A DNA stretch of 64,000 bases from Pseudochelatococcus lubricantis (GTDB lineage: Bacteria > Pseudomonadota > Alphaproteobacteria > Rhizobiales > Beijerinckiaceae). The notes beneath the pieces were generated by a model. The model was not told where the DNA came from. It saw nothing but the letters and a program-made list of their open reading frames with translations, and did no database searches. This document shows positions 26,553 to 35,451 of the stretch, one piece after another. Where the stretch lies: assembly GCF_011762225.1 (NCBI RefSeq), contig NZ_JAASQI010000004.1, positions 248,001 to 312,000 of the forward strand. The letters are read 5' to 3'. The translations under genes were made by a program, and so were the position numbers. Each line of letters begins with the position of its first letter. Within the stretch, counting starts at the first letter, position 1.

Positions 26553-26597
26553 GGAAACCTCTCGTGATACCGTCGTCCGCGATGTCGGCGCGGCGCT

Positions 26598-27419
26598 TCA
26601 GCGGCCGTGGAAGACCGGCTTGCGTTTGTCGATGAAGGCGGCGAGCGCCTGCGCGAAATCCTGCGTGCGCGCGCAGGCCGCGAAACTCACGGCCTCGCGG
26701 GCGAGTTGGGCGTCATAGCCGTTATCGAGCGAGGCACGCAGCAATGCCTTGATATGACCTTGTGCGACGGGCGCGCCACGCGCAAGCCGGGCAGCGAGCT
26801 TGCCGGTTTCCTCGTCCAGCGCCTCGCGGGGCACCACGCTGTTGACGAGCCCGAGCGAAAGCGCCTCCTGCGCATCGATGCTCTCCGACAGCAGTGCGAT
26901 AGAGAGCGCGCGCCGCAGGCCCACGAGGCGCGGCAGCGCCCACGAGCCGCCGCAGTCGGGCGAGGTGCCGATGCGGCCATAGGCGAAATTGAACACGGAA
27001 TCGTCCGCCGCGATCAACAGGTCGAGATTGAGCGCCAGACTCATGCCCCCGCCCGCGACCGCTCCCTTGAGGCTGCCGAGCACGATCTTCGGTGTGCGGG
27101 CGAGGTCGCCCAGCGTGGCGTGGAAGGGTTCGATCAGCGATAGCGCGGCGCCGGGCTTGTCCTGCGCCGCCTGCAGATAGCCGAGGTCCCCGCCCGCGCT
27201 GAAGCTGCGCCCGGCGGCGCGCACCACGATGACGCGCACGTCCTCGTCCCGAAGTGCCAGCGTCACCGCCTCGCGGAAGCCCTGCGCCAGCGCAAGGTCG
27301 AAGGCGTTGAGCTGCGCGGGGCGGTTGAACGTGATCCACGCCGCGCCGTCACGCGCTTCGTAGAGCACAGCCGTGTCGCGTTCGCCCGCGCCGTCGGCGG
27401 GCGTCTCCCTGGCCGTCAT
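26598..27419 (-). CDS. Enoyl-CoA hydratase/isomerase family protein (PaaG-like)
   Basis: A 273-residue crotonase-fold protein. GGGAG upstream favours 27419 over an ATG ten codons earlier. The oxyanion segment is SFSAGGDLGYL and the second is AGGGMSLALN. The site of the first catalytic Glu holds Ser, and the second is Asp in GTSPDCGGSWALPRL. This pattern resembles the PaaG-type isomerases rather than a standard hydratase. It probably shifts a double bond or ring in an unusual acyl-CoA. It sits between an AraC-type regulator and the bifunctional enzyme gene. Confidence 0.82.
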   Translation of the reverse strand: MTARETPADGAGERDTAVLYEARDGAAWITFNRPAQLNAFDLALAQGFREAVTLALRDEDVRVIVVRAAGRSFSAGGDLGYLQAAQDKPGAALSLIEPFHATLGDLARTPKIVLGSLKGAVAGGGMSLALNLDLLIAADDSVFNFAYGRIGTSPDCGGSWALPRLVGLRRALSIALLSESIDAQEALSLGLVNSVVPREALDEETGKLAARLARGAPVAQGHIKALLRASLDNGYDAQLAREAVSFAACARTQDFAQALAAFIDKRKPVFHGR

Positions 27420-27565
27420 GCGTTTCTCCCGATCCTGCTTTTGTCGCACAGGTTTCGCGCCGGCGCATCGTCACGCGGGCGCCTCACGATTTGCCGCAAG
27501 GTAGAACGAAGACGCCGGCCCCGAAAAGGGGATGGCCGAAAATGCCGGTATTTTGGCGAGGAATG

Positions 27566-28663
27566 TCAGTCGCGCCCCGCCGCCTCGTCCGTCCGCGATG
27601 GCTTCACGCCGCGCCTGCGGTAGCTGCCGGGCGCGCTTCCCGTCCAGTTACGGAAAGCGCGGTTGAAGGCGGCAGGGTCGTCGAAGCCGAGCATCGCGCC
27701 GATGCTGGCGATGGACATGTTCGTGTTGAGGATCTGCGCGATCGCCACATCCCGACGCAGCGCGTCCTTGACCGCCTGGAAGTGCGTGCCCTCCTCCTCC
27801 AGGCGGCGCGCCAGCGTGCGGATGGAAAGGTGCAGCCCCTGCGCGGCGCTTTCTATTGTGGCGGCGAAACCGAGCTGCGTCTTCAGGATGTCGCGCACGC
27901 GGTGCGTCATGCGCTTCTCGTTGACGGCGACCTGAATCCAGTCCATCGGCGCGTTGCGCAGAAAGGTCGTCAGCGTCGACTTGCTCTGCCGGATCGGCAG
28001 GTCCAGATAGCCAAGTTCGAGATAGTAAGCCGTGCGCGGATAGTCGAAGAATACCGGCGCGGGATAAATGTTGGCGTATTCGGATGCGTATTCGGGCGCG
28101 GGAAAAGCAAACTCCGCCCGGCAGAACGGGATCCGGCGCCCCACGAGCCAGGACGCCACCCCCTGCAGCAGCATCAGCATCACCTCGTGCACAAGCACGT
28201 GATGCGGACCGGGCGGCGCGAGCTGGACGACGGTTATCTTGCCCAGATGATCCTCGCGGCCTAGTTCGAAGCGCAGGTCGTCCAGCATCAGCCGGAAGTA
28301 CTGGCCGAACCGGTAGAGCGCGACACGCAGGTTGTCGGCGTTCAGAAGGTTGAGGCAGAGGAACTTGAACGTGCCGCCATAGAGGGGGCGGGAGAAGAAA
28401 CCGGGACATTCGTCATCGAGCGCACCGGCGAGAAACCGGTAGAGCTGCCCGAACTGCGCCACGGTGACGCGCGCGCCCTCCTGCCCCAGCAGGTCCGGCG
28501 GAAGGCCAACGGTCGCCAGCGCACGCGCCGTATCCACCGATCCGCGCTGAGACGCGCAGGCCAGCATCTCCGTCATGAAGCGGATGGGAATGGTGCGCGT
28601 TTCGGCGCCGGGGTCGCGACAGTTCTCGATCATTGCTTGGTCAGCGGGACGTCCGCCGGACAT
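27566..28663 (-). CDS. AraC-family transcriptional regulator (arabinose-binding-domain type)
   Basis: A roughly 365-residue regulator. The N-terminal ligand domain is of the Arabinose_bd type (FFSRPLYGGTFKFLCLNLLNADNLRVALYRFGQYF in outline; only the first 20 residues are diagnostic). The C-terminal double helix-turn-helix includes SIRTLARRLEEEGTHFQAVK and ASIGAMLGFDDPAAFNRAFR with the RNWTGSAPGSYRR tail. The start is uncertain: 28663 has GGAAC upstream; ATGs at 28675, 28633 and 28774 are possible. Divergent from the thiolase gene and just upstream of two acyl-CoA genes, so it likely controls this catabolic set in response to a fatty or aromatic acid. Confidence 0.85.
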   Translation of the reverse strand: MSGGRPADQAMIENCRDPGAETRTIPIRFMTEMLACASQRGSVDTARALATVGLPPDLLGQEGARVTVAQFGQLYRFLAGALDDECPGFFSRPLYGGTFKFLCLNLLNADNLRVALYRFGQYFRLMLDDLRFELGREDHLGKITVVQLAPPGPHHVLVHEVMLMLLQGVASWLVGRRIPFCRAEFAFPAPEYASEYANIYPAPVFFDYPRTAYYLELGYLDLPIRQSKSTLTTFLRNAPMDWIQVAVNEKRMTHRVRDILKTQLGFAATIESAAQGLHLSIRTLARRLEEEGTHFQAVKDALRRDVAIAQILNTNMSIASIGAMLGFDDPAAFNRAFRNWTGSAPGSYRRRGVKPSRTDEAAGRD

Positions 28664-29260
28664 GTAACGTTCCATATGGCGGGAAATGTATATATTTCGG
28701 CAAGGTCTGTCATCTGCGATGTCGACGCCGCTCGCTAATATGCCGGTCAAAATAAAGCTGATATGCGCAGGCATGTCGGGATCGGGGCATCGTGCCCGTC
28801 ACCACACGGCCTGCATCTGGCAAGCCCTGCATATCCGCTGCACATCATGGCGCCTTCCATGGAACGAGGAGGCGGCAAGGGAGGTTGCATGAAGTCCCCG
28901 CACGGATCTGCATCGCATCAAGGGCCTGCTTCAACGTGAATGCCAGTGTGGCTGCACGGGTGAAGCGACGTGCACACGTTGAGACGACGTGCAAATGGGG
29001 GCGGCATGCATGCCGCGGCCTAAAGCAATTTCAGCAGGAGCGGACACCGCCTTTGCATCAGAAGCTTTTTTTAAAACAACTATATACGTCATAATTGCGT
29101 TTCAACGGAATGTAGCAGTGGCCTAGAGCGCGTTCCGATCAGATGATTCCATCTGATCGATCAGAATTCGCTCAAAATAAGGAATCTAGAATCTGTCCTG
29201 TTTCAACGTAAACAGGACAGATTCTAGCATCGGCATAACGGAACCAACTGGAGGAAGGAT
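28664..29260. promoter_or_regulatory. Divergent AraC-regulator/thiolase control region
   Basis: 597 bases without a gene. CGACGTGCA occurs twice in direct orientation (28966-28974 and 28985-28993), 19 bases apart, and a perfect palindrome GCGGCATGCATGCCGC follows at 29001-29016. Direct repeats of about two helical turns are typical AraC-family operators. The right half is taken up by a dispersed palindromic repeat, and a strong GGAGGAAGG ribosome site precedes the thiolase. Confidence 0.5.
29020..29227. repeat. Dispersed palindromic repeat, copy 3 (with perfect hairpins)
   Basis: It starts with CTAAAGCAATTTCAGCA, shared with copy 2. Then come CGATCAGATG/CATCTGATCG (29136-29145, 29150-29159; perfect 10-bp stem) and CTAGAATCTGTCCTGTTT/AAACAGGACAGATTCTAG (29186-29203, 29210-29227; perfect 18-bp stem, six-base loop). 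The 29120-29227 part is the reverse complement of copy 1. The copy lies 34 bases upstream of the thiolase ATG. There is no coding capacity. Confidence 0.75.
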
Positions 29261-30442
29261 ATGACTCGCGAAATCGTCGTCGTCGGCGCGGCCCGTACGG
29301 CCATCGGCACATTCGGCGGCAGCCTGAAGGACGTTCCGATGACGCGCCTCGCCACCGAAGTCACGCGCGCGGCGCTGGAGCGTTCGAAAGTGGCGCCCGA
29401 TCAGGTCGGACACGTCGTGTTCGGCAACGTCATCCCGACCGAGCCCAACGACGCCTACCTCGCCCGCGTGGCGGCGCTCGACGCCGGCCTGCCGAAGGAG
29501 GTTCCGGCCTTCAACGTCAACCGCCTCTGCGGCTCCGGGCTGCAGGCCATCGTTTCCGCCGCGCAGGCCATCCGGCTCGGCGATGCCGATATTGCCATCG
29601 GCGGCGGCGCGGAATCGATGAGCCGCGGCCCCTACTTCGCCCTCGACGTCCGCTGGGGCACGAAAATGGGCGACAGCCGCAGCATCGACTACATGCTCGG
29701 CATCCTGCACGATCCCTGGCACAAGATCCACATGGGCATCACCGCCGAGAACGTCGCGGAACGTTTTCATGTCACCCGGCAGGACCAGGATGCGCTGGCC
29801 GCCGAAAGCCACCGGCGCGCGGCCCGGGCCATCGAGTCCGGTTACTTCCGCGAGCAGATCGTGCCGGTCGAGATCGCCACGCGCAAGGGTGTCACGGTGT
29901 TCGATACGGACGAGCACGTGCGCGCTGACACGACCGCCGACAGCCTAGCCGGCCTGCGGCCGGTGTTCCGGAAGGACGGCACGGTGACGGCCGGCAATTC
30001 CTCCGGCATCAACGATGCGGCGGCAGCCGTGGTGCTGGCCGAGGCCGGCCGCGCCGAGCGCGACGGTCTCGAACCGCTCGCCCGCCTCGTCGGCTATGCG
30101 CATGCGGGCGTCGAGCCGGAGCTGATGGGTATCGGCCCCATCCCCGCCACCCGCAAGGTGCTGGAGCGGACGGGCCTCACGGTCGACGACCTCGACGTGA
30201 TCGAATCGAACGAGGCTTTCGCCGCCCAGGCCTGCGCGGTGGCGCGGGAACTCGGCTTCGACCCCGCCAGGGTCAACCCCAACGGCTCCGGCATCTCGCT
30301 CGGCCATCCGGTGGGCGCGACGGGCGCCATCATCACCACCAAGGCCATCTATGAGTTGCAGCGCATCAAGGGCCGCTACGCGCTGGTGACCATGTGCATT
30401 GGCGGCGGGCAGGGCATCGCCGCCATTTTCGAGCGGCTGTGA
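29261..30442 (+). CDS. Acetyl-CoA C-acetyltransferase / beta-ketothiolase (BktB-like)
   Basis: A 393-residue thiolase with all catalytic residues: Cys90 in VNRLCGSGLQAI, the ESNEAFAAQ motif, His349 in GISLGHPVGATG and Cys379 in MCIGGGQG. The start MTREIVVVGAARTAIGTFGG and the end AAIFERL match beta-ketothiolases of the BktB group, which cleave or condense C4-C6 3-ketoacyl-CoAs. GGAGGAAGG precedes the ATG. It is followed 37 bases later by an acyl-CoA dehydrogenase and then an acyl-CoA synthetase, which makes it the last step of the oxidation set. Confidence 0.92.
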   Translation: MTREIVVVGAARTAIGTFGGSLKDVPMTRLATEVTRAALERSKVAPDQVGHVVFGNVIPTEPNDAYLARVAALDAGLPKEVPAFNVNRLCGSGLQAIVSAAQAIRLGDADIAIGGGAESMSRGPYFALDVRWGTKMGDSRSIDYMLGILHDPWHKIHMGITAENVAERFHVTRQDQDALAAESHRRAARAIESGYFREQIVPVEIATRKGVTVFDTDEHVRADTTADSLAGLRPVFRKDGTVTAGNSSGINDAAAAVVLAEAGRAERDGLEPLARLVGYAHAGVEPELMGIGPIPATRKVLERTGLTVDDLDVIESNEAFAAQACAVARELGFDPARVNPNGSGISLGHPVGATGAIITTKAIYELQRIKGRYALVTMCIGGGQGIAAIFERL

Positions 30443-30479
30443 CCGGATTGCGGCTTCGGATGACATGCAGGAAATGCCG

Positions 30480-31619
30480 ATGACACGCAAACCGGACTGG
30501 TGGAACGAGGAACTTGCCCTCCTTCAGGAAAGCGTCATCCGCTTCCTGACGGCGGAGTACCTGCCGCATCAGGAAGAATGGGAGAAGGCGGGCATCGTGC
30601 CGCGCGTCTTCTGGGAAAAGGCGGCGCAGGCCGGCATCCTCGGCTCCTCCCTGCCGGAGGAGTACGGCGGCAGCGGCGGGACGATATTCCACGACACCGT
30701 CATCTTCGATGCGCTGGGCCGGCTGGGCATCACGGGCTTCGGCCTGCATGTCCACCTGATCGCCGCCCATTACGTGCTGGCCTACGGTTCGTCCGAACAA
30801 AAGGCCCGCTGGCTGCCGAAGCTGGCGACGGGCGAGTTCATCGGCGCCATCGCCATGACGGAACCCGGCACCGGATCGGACCTGAAGGCAATCAGGACGA
30901 GGGCCGTGCCCGATGGCGGCGACTACGTTGTCTCCGGCTCGAAAATCTTCATCTCCAACGGCATCAACGCGAATTTCATCGTCACCGTGGTGCGGACGGG
31001 CGACGACGGCGCGCGCGGCGTGTCGTTGCTCGGCGTGGAGACGGAGGGTCTCGCCGGCTTCCGGCGCGGGCGCAATCTGGACAAGGTCGGCCAGAAGGCG
31101 CAGGACACGGCGGAACTGTTCTACGAGGATTGCCGCGTCCCCCGCCACGACCTCCTCGGCCCGCAGGAGGGCGCGGGCTTCGCCCAGTTGATGGCGCAAC
31201 TGCCGTATGAGCGCCTGATGCTCGCCATCGGCGCCATCGGCACGATCGATTACGCCATCGAGCTGACGAAGGCCTATACGGCGGAGCGCGAGGCCTTCGG
31301 CCGGCCGGTGCGCGCCTTCCAGAACACGGCCTTCCGGCTGGCGGAATGCGCGACGGAGGCCGCCATCGGCCGCGTCTTCGTCGAAGACTGCGTGGCCCGT
31401 TTCGCCGATGGCGGGCTCGATGTCACCACCGCCGCCATGGCGAAATGGTGGACCACCGAGAAACAGTGCGCCATCGTGGACACCTGCCTGCAGCTCTTCG
31501 GCGGCTACGGCTACATGCTGGAATACCCGATCGCCCGCCTCTACGCGGACAGCCGCGTGCAACGCATTTACGGCGGCACGACGGAAATCATGAAAGAACT
31601 GATTTCGCGCAACATCTGA
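30480..31619 (+). CDS. Acyl-CoA dehydrogenase (long-chain/isovaleryl-like active site)
   Basis: A 379-residue flavoprotein. Of three close ATGs, 30480 has AGGAA six bases upstream. Signatures include AMTEPGTGSDLKAIRT and LFGGYGYMLEYPIARLYADS. The motif near the C terminus is IYGGTTEIMKELI, with Gly where short- and medium-chain enzymes have the catalytic Glu. Glu244 in LPYERLMLAI takes the position used as base by long-chain and isovaleryl dehydrogenases. So long or branched acyl-CoAs are the likely substrates. It would pass electrons to electron-transfer flavoprotein, not coded here. Confidence 0.9.
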   Translation: MTRKPDWWNEELALLQESVIRFLTAEYLPHQEEWEKAGIVPRVFWEKAAQAGILGSSLPEEYGGSGGTIFHDTVIFDALGRLGITGFGLHVHLIAAHYVLAYGSSEQKARWLPKLATGEFIGAIAMTEPGTGSDLKAIRTRAVPDGGDYVVSGSKIFISNGINANFIVTVVRTGDDGARGVSLLGVETEGLAGFRRGRNLDKVGQKAQDTAELFYEDCRVPRHDLLGPQEGAGFAQLMAQLPYERLMLAIGAIGTIDYAIELTKAYTAEREAFGRPVRAFQNTAFRLAECATEAAIGRVFVEDCVARFADGGLDVTTAAMAKWWTTEKQCAIVDTCLQLFGGYGYMLEYPIARLYADSRVQRIYGGTTEIMKELISRNI

Positions 31620-31784
31620 AATCGCAAGTCTCCGGACACAAAGGCGAGGTGCCGCGCGCTGTGGCGGCATGGACGGCCTGCAGCAATACCGCCGAACATG
31701 TCCGGCGCCTTCGATCATATCGGCTTGAACAAGGAAGCCCCGGGCCGGATGGCGCGGGATAACCACGACAGGGAGACGCCAACC

Positions 31785-33377
31785 ATGTGTGCAGCATTGT
31801 CGCCCGTGCGGGACATCGGTGATCGCGCACGACGCAACACCATTTCCGACGCATTCCAGCGTGCGGCGGGCCGCTATCCGGAACGGACCGCGCTCATTTT
31901 CGGCGACCGGCAATGGAGCTTTGCCGGGCTGGACCGGGCGATCGACCGGGTGGCGACGCGGCTTCTCGCGGCGGGCCTGGAAACCGGCGACCGTGTCGCC
32001 GCCTATGGCCGCAACTCCGATGCCTTCCTTATCCTGTGGCTGGCGTGTGCCCGCGCGGGTCTGGTCCATGTGCCGATCAACTACGCGCTGGTCGGGCGGG
32101 AACTGCACTACATCGTCCATCAATCGGGCGCGCGCGCCCTTTTCGTCGATCCCGCCCTGGCGGATAAGGCCCGCGAGGCCGTTGCCGATATCGTCGGACT
32201 GTCCGTCATCGGCTCGTTGTCCGGCGGCGACGATTTCGACATCGTCACAACTGCCCTCGACGAGAACGTCGCGATCGCGTCTGATATCGGTGCCTCCAAC
32301 GACGACACGGATGTAGTACAACTCCTTTACACATCCGGCACGACAGCCGCCCCCAAGGGCGCGATGATGACCCATCGCTCGCTGCTGTCCGAGTACGAAA
32401 GCTGCATCATCGAACTCGGTTTCCGGGCGGCGGACCGCGCGCTCGCGGCGCTGCCGCTGTACCATTCCGCGCAGATGCACGTCTTCACCATGCCGCAGCT
32501 GCTGGTCGGCGCGACCACCGTACTGATCGAGGCGCCGAAGCCGGAGATTTGCCTGCAGCTCATCGAGGAACAGCGCATCACCTCGTTCTTCGCGCCGCCG
32601 ACGGTGTGGATCAGCCTGCTGCGCGCGCCGGACTTCGACAAGCGGGACCTGTCGTCGCTGAAGCAGGTTTTCTACGGCGCATCGATCATGCCGGTGCCCG
32701 TGCTGCACGAGCTGCGCGAGCGCCTGCCCGGCACTCAGACCTTCAACTGCTACGGCCAGAGCGAGATCGGCCCGCTCGCGACCGTGCTGCGTCCGGAGGA
32801 GCACGACGCACGCCCGGCCTCCGCCGGACGGCCGATCTACAACGTGCAGACCCGCATCGTCGACACCGACATGAACGACGTGCCGCCCGGCGTGTCCGGC
32901 GAGATCGTGCACCGCTCGCCGCAGCTGCTGGTCGGCTACTGGGGCAAGCCGGAGGAAACGAAGGAAGCCTTCGAGGGCGGCTGGTTTCACTCCGGCGACG
33001 TGGGCATCCGCGACGAGGAAGGCTACATCACGGTCGTCGACCGGGTGAAAGACATCATCAAGACCGGCGGCACCATCGTGGCGAGCCGCGAGGTCGAGGA
33101 AGCCCTGTTCACCCATCCGGCCGTGCTGGAGGTCGCCGTCGTCGGCCTCCCCGACCCCAAGTGGATCGAGGCGGTAACGGCGCTCGTCGTGCTGCGCCAG
33201 GGCGCCCGGACGACGGAGGAGGACCTCATCGCCCATGTGCGGCCGCTGCTCGCGCCGTTCAAGCTGCCGAAGCGCGTCATCTTCCTGCCCGAGTTGCCCC
33301 GAAACACGGCGGGCAAGATTCTCAAGCGTGATCTGCGCAAGACGTTCCAGGATATGCTGGAGGGCGGCACACCCTGA
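31785..33377 (+). CDS. Acyl-CoA synthetase (AMP-forming)
   Basis: A 530-residue adenylate-forming ligase. The start at 31785 has GGGAGA upstream and gives the family's usual length; an ATG at 31698 would add 29 unlikely residues. Motifs: LLYTSGTTAAPKGAMMTH (P-loop-like), YGQSEIGPLATVL, GWFHSGDVGIRDEEGYITVV (outline) and the C-terminal Lys in PRNTAGKILKRDLRK. It activates a fatty or aromatic acid with ATP and CoA, feeding the dehydrogenase gene upstream. A hairpin at 33444-33464 ends this operon. Confidence 0.9.
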   Translation: MCAALSPVRDIGDRARRNTISDAFQRAAGRYPERTALIFGDRQWSFAGLDRAIDRVATRLLAAGLETGDRVAAYGRNSDAFLILWLACARAGLVHVPINYALVGRELHYIVHQSGARALFVDPALADKAREAVADIVGLSVIGSLSGGDDFDIVTTALDENVAIASDIGASNDDTDVVQLLYTSGTTAAPKGAMMTHRSLLSEYESCIIELGFRAADRALAALPLYHSAQMHVFTMPQLLVGATTVLIEAPKPEICLQLIEEQRITSFFAPPTVWISLLRAPDFDKRDLSSLKQVFYGASIMPVPVLHELRERLPGTQTFNCYGQSEIGPLATVLRPEEHDARPASAGRPIYNVQTRIVDTDMNDVPPGVSGEIVHRSPQLLVGYWGKPEETKEAFEGGWFHSGDVGIRDEEGYITVVDRVKDIIKTGGTIVASREVEEALFTHPAVLEVAVVGLPDPKWIEAVTALVVLRQGARTTEEDLIAHVRPLLAPFKLPKRVIFLPELPRNTAGKILKRDLRKTFQDMLEGGTP

Positions 33378-33443
33378 CGCCGCCACGTCGGGCCCGAGCG
33401 GCTCCGGGAGACGGATAGGTCGCCAGTGGTGACGGACGAACCC

Positions 33444-33464
33444 GGCCTCACGCGGCGTGAGGCC
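33444..33464. terminator. Bidirectional stem-loop between convergent genes
   Basis: GGCCTCACG (33444-33452) and CGTGAGGCC (33456-33464) form a perfect nine-bp stem with a CGG loop. It overlaps the stop codon of the leftward luciferase-like gene and lies 67 bases past the synthetase stop, so it can serve both. Confidence 0.5.
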
Positions 33465-34479
33465 GCCATCCGATGGCGGGGGCGACATGCTCGGCAATCG
33501 TCCGCAGCAGCTTGGCATTGTAGTCGACGCCGAGCTGGTTCGGCACGGTCAGCAGGAGCGTGTCGGCCGCCATCACGGCCTCGTCCCGCGCGAGTTCGCG
33601 GGCAACCGCGTCCGGCGCGCCGATGTAGCTCTTGCCGAAGCGGCTGAGATAGCCATCGATGTAGCCGACCTGGTCCTGCGTGTCCCGGCCGCTGCCATCG
33701 CCGAAGTAGAGCCGGTCGGTGTCGTCGACGATAGGCAGCACCGAGCGCGACACCGAGACCTTCGGCTCCCGCCCCCAGCCCGCTGCCGCGAAGGATTCAC
33801 GGTAGAGCCTGATCTGCTCGGCCTGCAGCTGGCTGAACGGCACGCCGGTGTCCTCCGTCAGCAGGGTGGAACTCATCAGGTTCATGCCCTTCTCCGCCGC
33901 CCAGACGGCGGACTGGCGCGTGCCTGCGCCCCACCAGATGCGCTCCCGCAGGCCCGGCGACTGGGGCTGGATGGCGAGCTTGCCGCTGCCGCCGGTCATC
34001 TTCGGGTCCGCCGGCACGACGCCCGCGCCGGAAAGCGCATGCAGGAAAGTGTCGGTTTTCACCCGCGCCATGTCGGCGCTGCGCGAATCCTCGCTCGACG
34101 CATAGCCGAAGGCTTCCCAGCCCCTGAGCGCCGGTTCCGGCGAGCCGCGGCTGATGCCCAGCTGCAGCCGGCCGGAGCCGATGAGGTCCGCAATCGCCGC
34201 CTCCTCTGCCATGTAGAGCGGATTTTCATAGCGCATGTCGACCACGGCGGTGCCGAACTCGATACGGCTGGTGCGCGCGGCGATGGCGGCCAGCAGAGGA
34301 AACGGCGAGGCGAGCTGCCGGGCGAAATGGTGCACGCGCACGAACGCGCCGTCGATGCCGATCTCCTCGGCGGCCACGGCAAGCTCGATCGTCTGCAGCA
34401 GGGCGTCCTGCCCCGTCAGTGTCTGCGATCCCCTGACATTCTGCCAGTGTCCGAAAGATAAAAAGCCGATCTTCTTCAT
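33448..34479 (-). CDS. LLM-class (luciferase-like) flavin-dependent oxidoreductase
   Basis: A 343-residue bacterial-luciferase-fold protein starting MKKIGFLSFGHWQNV, with GGAGA seven bases upstream. Typical features: FVRVHHFARQLASPFPLLAAIAART-like barrel strands, RLQLGISRGSPEPALRGWEAFG and IWWGAGTRQSAVWAAEKGMN (outline). Such enzymes use FMN or F420 with NAD(P)H to oxidise varied small substrates. No partner reductase is adjacent. The end overlaps a hairpin. The substrate cannot be predicted; the PhzF-like gene lies just upstream on the same strand. Confidence 0.85.
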   Translation of the reverse strand: MKKIGFLSFGHWQNVRGSQTLTGQDALLQTIELAVAAEEIGIDGAFVRVHHFARQLASPFPLLAAIAARTSRIEFGTAVVDMRYENPLYMAEEAAIADLIGSGRLQLGISRGSPEPALRGWEAFGYASSEDSRSADMARVKTDTFLHALSGAGVVPADPKMTGGSGKLAIQPQSPGLRERIWWGAGTRQSAVWAAEKGMNLMSSTLLTEDTGVPFSQLQAEQIRLYRESFAAAGWGREPKVSVSRSVLPIVDDTDRLYFGDGSGRDTQDQVGYIDGYLSRFGKSYIGAPDAVARELARDEAVMAADTLLLTVPNQLGVDYNAKLLRTIAEHVAPAIGWRPHAA

Positions 34480-34516
34480 GATGCGTCTCCGTGTCCGGCC
34501 CGAAAAGCCGCTCCGC

Positions 34517-35356
34517 TCACAGTACGACAGTACCCCTGATGCAGGGCGCGACGTGGCCGCCGATCCAGATATCCGTGCCGTCCTGCGCGACATGCACGCG
34601 CCCCTGCCGGCCGAGCGCCGTGCCCTGGCTCGCGACGTAGCGCGCGGGCGCGATGCCGGCGCCAATCAGCCATTGCGCGAGACCCGCGTTCAGGCTGCCG
34701 GTGACGGGGTCCTCGACCGCCGGCGGGTAAAAGGCGCGTACCTCGTATTGCGCGTCGTCGCCGTCGCGCGCCGGGTCCCATGGCCCGGCGATCCCGATCT
34801 TGAGATCGTCGAGGGCGGCATAGTCGGGCGTGACGGCGAGCACCTGCGCGCGCGAACGCAGCAGCAGCCCCAGCCAGCCCGGCCCGTTGTCAACCCAGTT
34901 GCTGGCTGCGACCGCCGCCGGCGGCAAACGCAGCGCGGCAACGGCGTGCGCGACGACATCCGCGGCGACCGCGCCCGAGCGCCGCAGGGGCGGCGCGGCG
35001 AAGAACAGCCTGTCGTCTTCCCGTCTGATGCGCACCGGCCCCACCGCGCATTCCTGCACGATCTCCCGATCGCCCTTCGGTACGCCGCCGGATGCCAGCC
35101 AGACATGGCAGGAGCCCAGCGTGGGATGCCCCGCGAACGGCAGCTCGCCCTGCGGCGTGAAAATGCGGACGCGATAGTCCGCACGTTCATCCTCGGGCCG
35201 CAGCAGAAAGGTCGTCTCGCTGAGATTGGTCCAGTTCGCGAAGGCCGCCATCTGCCGCTCGGACAGCCCGTCCGCGCCGACGACAACCGCAAGCGGGTTG
35301 CCCGCCATCGGCTGCGTGGTGAAAACATCGACCTGATGGAAGGAAAACTCGCTCAT
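34517..35356 (-). CDS. PhzF family isomerase/epimerase
   Basis: A 279-residue PhzF-type protein (diaminopimelate-epimerase fold, two similar halves). Seen: HQVDVFTTQPMAGNPLAVVV, then SETTFLLRP (catalytic Glu in this region), GELPFAGHPTLGSCHVWL and EDPVTGSLNAGLAQWL. The ATG at 35356 has AGGG seven bases upstream; one at 35374 does not. Phenazine genes are absent, so this is likely a general isomerase of the family. It is 37 bases upstream of the luciferase-like gene and could be cotranscribed. Confidence 0.88.
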   Translation of the reverse strand: MSEFSFHQVDVFTTQPMAGNPLAVVVGADGLSERQMAAFANWTNLSETTFLLRPEDERADYRVRIFTPQGELPFAGHPTLGSCHVWLASGGVPKGDREIVQECAVGPVRIRREDDRLFFAAPPLRRSGAVAADVVAHAVAALRLPPAAVAASNWVDNGPGWLGLLLRSRAQVLAVTPDYAALDDLKIGIAGPWDPARDGDDAQYEVRAFYPPAVEDPVTGSLNAGLAQWLIGAGIAPARYVASQGTALGRQGRVHVAQDGTDIWIGGHVAPCIRGTVVL

Positions 35357-35451
35357 CACACGACCCTGACTCATGATTCGTCGCCACAGCATATACCAGA
35401 GCATACGCAAGCGCCGCCGGCGGCGGATCACGAAATCGGATGCGGCCGGCC

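Noticed and set aside
9635-29227. Repeat copies 1 and 3 as ends of one composite transposon
   Set aside because: The 19.5 kb between them holds ordinary metabolic genes, no transposase, and a third partial copy. Independent small elements are more likely.
31620-31784. A small gene between the acyl-CoA dehydrogenase and synthetase genes
   Set aside because: The ATG at 31698 is in frame with the synthetase and lacks a ribosome site; the rest has no coding signal.
30366-33518. Very long open frame (over 1000 codons) on the minus strand, antisense to the beta-oxidation genes
   Set aside because: It is opposite three genes with full catalytic motifs, its translation is Arg/Gly/His/Ala-rich without recognisable domains, and such antisense frames are expected in GC-rich DNA. 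The same applies to long frames at 24123-26567, 43072-45381 and 48279-50183.
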